Shown here piece after piece: positions 5,548 through 9,812 of a stretch of 9,812 nucleotides of DNA. The position numbers and the translations under genes are program-made. The notes under the pieces are model-generated. The model did no database searches, had not been told where the DNA came from, and saw only the letters and a list, made by a program, of their open reading frames with translations. This stretch comes from JBEKHT01 sp049516595 (GTDB lineage: Bacteria; Chloroflexota; Anaerolineae; Anaerolineales; RBG-16-64-43), in assembly GCA_049516595.1 (NCBI GenBank), contig JBEKSY010000058.1, positions 1 through 9,812 of the forward strand. The letters run 5' to 3'. The stretch's first letter is position 1. Every line of letters begins with the position of its first letter.

Positions 5548-6387
5548 GGTTCTGGGACTTGACTCCGCCCTCGATCCGCTCAGAGGGTTGCTCTCCGACC
5601 GAACACGAGCCTCGACCCAGTCTTTGTCTGACGAAATAAGACTATTTCCAGGACAATTCGGCCATACTGAAGGGTAACATCTCGGTTCCCCTCTCAGCGG
5701 CCCTATCTGGATCGGATAGCCCAGAACGGTTGCAGTTTCGGTGAGGGACAGAGCCTGCCAAGTTCCTGGGGATTCCCCGCGATCGCCTCCTTCATCGGCT
5801 GGCACCGAATACGCCCTTTGCCGCGTCACACCTTATTGTAGGATTCTTCGCCGAAGATGCAACCTCTCCGAAATTCGAAGATCACCCGCGACACGTAGCA
5901 GTTACGGGATGGAGAGTCCGACATCCCTCTCCTCCCCACCGGGCGCTGGAACGGATGTGCAGGAGCCATGGGATGATGGCGGCTCTCGATAGGAGTCACG
6001 ATGGCCTGGGAGCCGTCCTGCAGGGCAGGCCGAGAACAAGACCCGCCGATTCTCTCACCAGGGCCGCATCGAGCTCGCTGGGCGCCAGTCGAGGTTCCCT
6101 CCAGCAGTGCACCGGGTTGTCCCGAGGCTGGACGCGCGCCCCGCTAATCTCTGAAGCCTCAAGGGCCCCCCACACCACGCCGCTTCTGCCCCGGGAATGA
6201 CCGTAGGCTTCCGTCGCCGCCGCGCTGCTTCCTGCCCCCCCCGATCTGCCCAGGGCCCACGCTGAGAACTCCGGCCACCCGGACGAATCAAACTAGGACA
6301 TGGCCCTCTGCGAACCCCTAGGATCCAGCGATCCGCTTCCCACCAGGCCCCATGCTATCCCCCATGCTCCGCGGTTGGAAGCCCCCC
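5548..6387. other. long stretch without a recognisable gene
   Basis: This is most of the 924-bp gap between zwf (ending at 6443) and the glycosyltransferase gene (starting at 5518). Open frames exist on both strands, but their translations are rich in Arg, Pro and Ser, change frame repeatedly, lack a ribosome binding site and match no family I know. I saw no tRNA, rRNA or known structured RNA. A GGAGAG/CTCTCC stem (5911-5916 and 5927-5932) and a small palindrome around 5846-5858 are present but minor. It should contain the glycosyltransferase promoter, which I could not locate. Confidence 0.5.
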
Positions 6388-6407
6388 ACGAGAGATCGGC
6401 CTCTCGT
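6388..6407 (-). terminator. hairpin downstream of zwf
   Basis: ACGAGAG at 6388-6394 pairs exactly with CTCTCGT at 6401-6407 around a 6-base loop, 36 bases past the zwf stop in the direction of transcription. No U-run follows, so it may be a Rho-independent-like stem, a 3' stability element, or chance. Confidence 0.4.
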
Positions 6408-6442
6408 AGTGAAGGGCGATCCCTCGCCGACAATGTCCTGGA

Positions 6443-7951
6443 TCAACGGACCCTGACGGGCCCGCTCGGGGAATGACCCCCGCAACCCATGATCCATGCC
6501 CGACCGTCATGGGCCATAAACGTATCGGCCGCCGCAGGGCCCCAGCTTCCTCGCTCATACATCGAAAGTGCCGGAGCCTGCTCTCCCTCCCAGCCAGCCT
6601 GAATCGGGTCCACAATTCCCCAGGCCAGCTCAATCTGATCACCGCGAACAAAAAGGGAGGCGTCGCCTTGCATCACATCAAGGAGGAGCCTTTCATAGGC
6701 CTCTGGGATGGCCATTCCTCCGAACGCGTCCCGGTAGTGAAACTCCATATCCATGGAGCGCATCTCTGCCTGATTGTCAGGCACCTTGACCTCGAAGCGA
6801 AGATGGATTCCCTCGTCCGGCTGGAGACAGAGTGAAAGAAGGTTGGGCGTGATCTCCGCGTCCGCCGCCATCGGAAACATCACATGGGGTGGGCACTTGA
6901 ATTGGATCAGGACCTCGGTCGCCTTCTCTCTCAGTTCCTTTCCCGACCGAAGGTAGAAGGGCACCCCTTGCCAGCGCCAGTTGTCGACAAACAAACGCAG
7001 GGCTCCGAATGTCGCGGTCTCCGAGTTGGGATCAACACCCGGTTCCTCCCGATATCCCAAGTATTGTCCGCGGACACTATTCACCTTCGTTTCCCGCGGC
7101 GCGATGGGCCGAACTGCGCGAAGGACCTTGACTTTTTCGTTCCGCAAAGCATCGGCGGTAAAGGAAGAGGGAGGCTCCATGGCGACCAGGGTGAGGAGTT
7201 GAAGCAGGTGGTTCTGGAACATGTCCCGAACGACGCCCACACCGTCGTAGTACTTGGCCCGGTGCTCTACGCCGAGCTGTTCGGCCACAGTGATCTGCAC
7301 GTGATCGACATAATTCCGGTTCCAAATCGGCTCGAAAATCGAGTTGGCAAATCGGAACACGAGGACATTCTGCACAGTTTCCTTCCCCAGGTAGTGGTCG
7401 ATTCGATAAACTTGATCCTCTCCTGCCACCTCATACAGCGCTCGGTTGAGATCGTGAGCTGAAGCCAGATCCCTTCCAAAGGGCTTCTCGATGACGATCC
7501 TTCGCCAACCAGAGGATTCCGAGAGCAGCTGATGCTCGCCCAGTCCGCGGACGATGTCCGGGTAGTAGCGTGGGGGGGCGGCGAAGTAGAAGACCCGGTT
7601 TGCCGGTCCGCCCTCGAGGGCGCGAAGCTCCTGCGCCAGTCTGGAGAAGTCGTTTGGATCGGCAAAGTTCCCAGGCAGGTAATGCAAGTGGCGTGAAAAC
7701 TCCACCCACGATTCGGGCAGAGAAGTCTGGCCGTGATACCTTTTCAATCCCTCTTCCAGATTCCTACGGAATTCCTCGGCAGACCATGGGCGTGTGGCGA
7801 ATCCGAGAACTCGGAAATCCGTTGGAAGACGGCCCTTAGACCGCAGGCTGAACAGCGCCGGGACAAGCTTGCGCTGGGCAAGGTCCCCAGAGGCGCCAAA
7901 GATCACAAAGGTTGTCGCATTCGCTCTCTCTGCCAGGCGATCGAAACTCAT
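6443..7951 (-). CDS. zwf: glucose-6-phosphate 1-dehydrogenase
   Basis: This is the first enzyme of the oxidative pentose phosphate pathway: it oxidises glucose-6-phosphate to 6-phosphogluconolactone with NAD(P)+ in the cytoplasm. The 502-residue protein is the usual length. It shows the nucleotide-binding FVIFGASGDLAQRKLVPALF (15-34), Glu-Lys-Pro-Phe-Gly (155-159), the substrate-binding signature Arg-Ile-Asp-His-Tyr-Leu-Gly-Lys-Glu (183-191), Asp-Met-Phe-Gln-Asn-His (243-248) with the catalytic base His248, and FYLRSGKELREKATEV (332-347). A longer frame starts at 8086, but it would run far into gnd. I chose the ATG at 7951 because GGGAGAGGGGG directly precedes it and the homologous part starts here. 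Its ATG overlaps the gnd stop in ATGA, implying translational coupling. The C-terminus extends about 15 residues beyond the point where many family members end. No opcA, pgl or tal gene follows. Confidence 0.97.
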   Translation of the reverse strand: MSFDRLAERANATTFVIFGASGDLAQRKLVPALFSLRSKGRLPTDFRVLGFATRPWSAEEFRRNLEEGLKRYHGQTSLPESWVEFSRHLHYLPGNFADPNDFSRLAQELRALEGGPANRVFYFAAPPRYYPDIVRGLGEHQLLSESSGWRRIVIEKPFGRDLASAHDLNRALYEVAGEDQVYRIDHYLGKETVQNVLVFRFANSIFEPIWNRNYVDHVQITVAEQLGVEHRAKYYDGVGVVRDMFQNHLLQLLTLVAMEPPSSFTADALRNEKVKVLRAVRPIAPRETKVNSVRGQYLGYREEPGVDPNSETATFGALRLFVDNWRWQGVPFYLRSGKELREKATEVLIQFKCPPHVMFPMAADAEITPNLLSLCLQPDEGIHLRFEVKVPDNQAEMRSMDMEFHYRDAFGGMAIPEAYERLLLDVMQGDASLFVRGDQIELAWGIVDPIQAGWEGEQAPALSMYERGSWGPAAADTFMAHDGRAWIMGCGGHSPSGPVRVR

Positions 7952-8862
7952 TTCCCCCTCTCCCTTGTCACGGCGTGGCCGCCAAACTGATTCCGGAGGG
8001 CTGCCAGAAGCTTGTCGGCGAAGGGGGCCTCCTCGCGGGAGCGAAAGCGACTCTCCAAGGCCATACTGATCACCGGAATCGAGCAACTGAGCTCGATCGC
8101 CTCAACTACGGTCCATTTACCTTCCCCTGAATCCGGGACATACGCTGCAATGCCCTCCAGGCTTGGGTTCAGGCTGAGGGCACGTTCGGCCAGCTCGAGG
8201 AGCCATGAACGGATGACGCTGCCGTGTTGCCAAATGCCCGCCACCTGGGGCAGGTTCAGCCCGAACACGCTCTTGTGATGCATCAACTCGAAGCCCTCGG
8301 CGTAGGCGCGCATGACCCCGTACTCGATGCCATTGTGGATCATCTTCACAAAATGACCAGCACCGTTCGGGCCCACACGTCCCCACCCTTGGTCGGGAGC
8401 GGGTGCCAGCGCCTCGAAGATCGGTCGGTGCCTCTCGACGAGCTGCTCTTCCCCACCCACCATCATCGAGTACCCTTCGGCCAGCCCCCAAACCCCTCCG
8501 CTCGTCCCAACGTCGACAAAGCCCAGCCCCCGCGACCCGAGTTCGGCGGCTCGACGCAGGGTCTCATGATAGTTAGAGTTTCCTCCATCCAGAATCGTGT
8601 CTCCTTGTTCGAGAAGGCCGGACAGCTCTCGGATCGTGTCCTCCGTCGGCTGACCTGAGGGAACCATGACCCAGATGCTGCGCGGAGCCCGAATCTTATG
8701 CACGAGCTCAACCAACGAACTGGACCCCAGCGCCCCCTCTCCCGCCAGCTCCCTCACAACCTCCCGCCGGGGATCGAAGACGATCACCCGGTGACCCGCC
8801 TTGAGGAGCCGACGGGTCATGTTTGCCCCCATTTTCCCCAGGCCGACCATTCCAATCTCCAT
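7948..8862 (-). CDS. gnd: 6-phosphogluconate dehydrogenase, decarboxylating (short type)
   Basis: This enzyme catalyses oxidative decarboxylation of 6-phosphogluconate to ribulose-5-phosphate, third step of the oxidative pentose phosphate branch. At 304 residues it belongs to the short class (about 300 residues, often NAD-preferring), not the 470-residue class. Evidence: the N-terminal Rossmann motif Met-Val-Gly-Leu-Gly-Lys-Met-Gly, Asp-Gly-Gly-Asn-Ser-Asn-Tyr, GTSGGVWGLAEGYSMMVGG, GHFVKMIHNGIEYG with the catalytic Lys and the conserved His-Asn, and the C-terminal Gly-Glu-Gly-Lys-Trp-Thr-Val and Phe-Gly-Gly-His motifs. The first beta unit ends in VFDPRRE; an Asp there favours NAD+, but the neighbouring Arg residues leave cofactor choice open. 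An ATG at 8877 is in frame, but GGGAGG seven bases before the ATG at 8862 decides the start. Gnd is the first gene of the operon and overlaps zwf by four bases. Confidence 0.96.
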   Translation of the reverse strand: MEIGMVGLGKMGANMTRRLLKAGHRVIVFDPRREVVRELAGEGALGSSSLVELVHKIRAPRSIWVMVPSGQPTEDTIRELSGLLEQGDTILDGGNSNYHETLRRAAELGSRGLGFVDVGTSGGVWGLAEGYSMMVGGEEQLVERHRPIFEALAPAPDQGWGRVGPNGAGHFVKMIHNGIEYGVMRAYAEGFELMHHKSVFGLNLPQVAGIWQHGSVIRSWLLELAERALSLNPSLEGIAAYVPDSGEGKWTVVEAIELSCSIPVISMALESRFRSREEAPFADKLLAALRNQFGGHAVTRERGK

Positions 8863-8890
8863 TGCCCTACCTCCCATTGGAAACTCTTAT

Positions 8891-8906
8891 GCTTCCGACA
8901 GGAAGC
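8891..8906 (-). repeat. small hairpin in the gnd leader
   Basis: GCTTCC and GGAAGC form a 6-bp stem around a GACA loop, about 30 bases upstream of the gnd start. It may be a leader stem or part of a promoter region. No reliable -35/-10 pair was found around it. Confidence 0.25.
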
Positions 8907-9699
8907 CTCTCCGCTCAAGACTTCCTTCGCTTCCCAGGACGGGCGACACCCTACTCATGCCCCTTGCGCGGCCGACTTCATCTCCCCCTGTCCACCCGCC
9001 CGATTCGGCCGGGCCTCGGGGAATGGAGGGGATCGAGACGTCCCAGGCCCGGGTCGAAGCGGGACTTCAAGAGCCAGCGTGGGGTCAGCAAACCCCTTTC
9101 ATGCGATGGGAATGCCGACAATCCTCGGCGTCAGGTGCTGGCAATCCTCACCCTCGGGGCCCACCGGCGGAAAGTACCCGTCGGGCCAAGTTCGGCCTCA
9201 GCGCGACCCCAGAATGCGCAACCTGAAGGACGCCCGCAAGGGGCGAGATTGCCGCGGATACCCTCCCCACTCCGCTGCCGAGGAGCGCGACCTCCGAGCT
9301 CATCTTGTCCAGAAACGTCTGATCGATTAGCAGAATAGTTCACGTTGCCCGCGAGAATCCGTTGGGCCGGATCCCCTCCCACCCTCATGGCCGCACACCG
9401 ACCGGGCGGAGGCCAGGGTCCTTGAGGCTTGCGGTATTTTCGCAATCTATTCTAGCAAAGTCCGGCCGGGAACAAACCTGAGACGGAGATTAGCAAGGGG
9501 CGAGGTCGTCCCCAACTCAAGGGAGAATCCATCTAACATGTACGGGGATGAAGCTCGAAACCCTCGCAAGGCATATTGTCCGACTCGGCTGCGCTAGCCG
9601 GCAGGCCAGCGACGCGGCGGCAGCCCGAAGAGGAGCCCTAACCTGCAAAGAGCTCCGCCCGACCGGAACCAAGTCAAGGTCTTCTTAGATAGAATGGAC
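8907..9699. other. long stretch without a recognisable gene
   Basis: This is most of the gap between the gnd start and the plus-strand gene at 9781. Overlapping open frames at about 8698-9338 (plus) and 9131-9445 (minus) give Arg/Pro/Ser-rich translations with no family resemblance and no ribosome binding site. I looked for RNase P RNA, tmRNA and SRP RNA signatures and found none: a phrase near 9457, AAAGTCCGG, resembles a conserved RNase P piece but lacks its partners. Promoters for gnd and for the gene at 9781 should lie here but are not obvious. Confidence 0.45.
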
Positions 9700-9780
9700 G
9701 AGCCGGCGACCTGCGTAAATGGTATACGTGGGTTGCTCCGCGGCGAGGCGGAGCCTATCCACATACGGAGGTGCCGGCTC
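9700..9780 (+). promoter_or_regulatory. structured leader pairing the ribosome binding site of the next gene
   Basis: Three nested stems can be drawn. The outer one pairs 9700-9712 (GAGCCGGC, bulged G at 9708, ACCT) with 9769-9780 (AGGTGCCGGCTC), giving 12 pairs that end exactly before the ATG at 9781. The middle one pairs GTAT (9722-9725) and GTGG (9728-9731) with CCACATAC (9759-9766), leaving AC bulged. The inner one is GCTCCGC/GCGGAGC (9735-9741 and 9748-9754) with a GGCGAG loop. Most of the Shine-Dalgarno sequence GGAGGTG (9767-9773) lies in the outer stem, so initiation would be blocked when it folds. It could be a riboswitch, a protein-bound autoregulatory leader or a thermosensor. I do not recognise a known riboswitch consensus. 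Confidence 0.5.
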
Positions 9781-9812
9781 ATGAACCAGCATATCACAGT
9801 CGTAGGTCTGGA
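9781..9812 (+). CDS. 5' end of a gene cut by the window edge
   Basis: Ten complete codons remain (MNQHITVVGL), preceded by GGAGGTG at 9767-9773 with a good seven-base spacing. A polar start followed by a strand ending in Val-Val-Gly-Leu is typical of an N-terminal Rossmann-like strand. One family with this opening is the tetrapyrrole methylase/MazG group (Ile-Thr-Val-Val-Gly-Leu-Gly-Pro-Gly). Too little is present to assign it, and a nucleotide-binding dehydrogenase would look alike. The leader upstream can fold over the ribosome binding site. Confidence 0.65.
   Translation, partial: MNQHITVVGL

Noticed and set aside
8698..9338. Three overlapping plus-strand open frames after the gnd start region
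   Set aside because: They overlap each other in different frames, part lies antisense to gnd, and none has a ribosome binding site or recognisable domain.
9422..9455. Promoter with TTGAGG and TATTCT
   Set aside because: The spacer is about 20 bases and both hexamers are poor, and it is far from the gene at 9781.
9450..9480. Possible RNase P RNA core (AAAGTCCGG)
   Set aside because: The flanking conserved pieces of RNase P RNA are absent on both sides, so the short match is most likely chance.
9530..9570. Possible tmRNA 5' end (GGGGATGAAGCTCGAAAC)
   Set aside because: The resemblance is loose and no matching tRNA-like 3' end or tag reading frame follows.
9594..9797. 67-residue minus-strand open frame
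   Set aside because: It is antisense to the structured leader and the start of the plus-strand gene, and has no ribosome binding site.

Overview
The window looks like chromosomal DNA from an uncultured, moderately GC-rich bacterium, most likely a member of the Chloroflexota. The main clue is the lipoprotein at 914, whose Cys anchor is followed by a Thr/Pro/Tyr-rich tether of a kind common in that phylum. This placement rests on style rather than on a marker gene. I saw no insertion sequence, CRISPR array, integrase or phage gene.

Layout. 1-265 has no convincing gene. 266-904 is a membrane-anchored coiled-coil protein split by one in-frame TAG. It is followed after 9 bp by a Cys-rich lipoprotein (914-1465), probably in the same operon. 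A 77-residue two-helix membrane protein (1565-1798, minus) converges on it. A flavin reductase (1975-2457) and an S51/cyanophycinase-like protein with a CysRS-type C-terminal tail (2576-3643) follow on the plus strand. A 14-bp perfect hairpin and tRNA-Val(CAC) on the minus strand (3773-3846) close this block. A 533-residue minus-strand fusion (3917-5518) joins a family 2 glycosyltransferase to a phosphoglycosyltransferase-like domain.

After about 0.9 kb without a gene comes the minus-strand gnd-zwf operon (8862 to 6443), two oxidative pentose phosphate enzymes whose coding regions overlap by ATGA. A second gap of about 0.9 kb leads to a structured leader (9700-9780) and the first codons of a new plus-strand gene that runs off the window.

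How the genes fit together. Zwf and Gnd supply the two oxidoreductase steps from glucose-6-phosphate to ribulose-5-phosphate, giving reduced nicotinamide. The other genes look like independent transcription units. The points most worth a second look are: the fusion whose phosphoglycosyltransferase domain has His-Arg where the catalytic Asp-Glu is expected; the peptidase-like protein with a CysRS-derived tail; the nearly closed RNA structure that pairs the Shine-Dalgarno sequence of the last gene; and the broken gene at the left end, which has both an in-frame stop and an apparent ATT in place of ATG.
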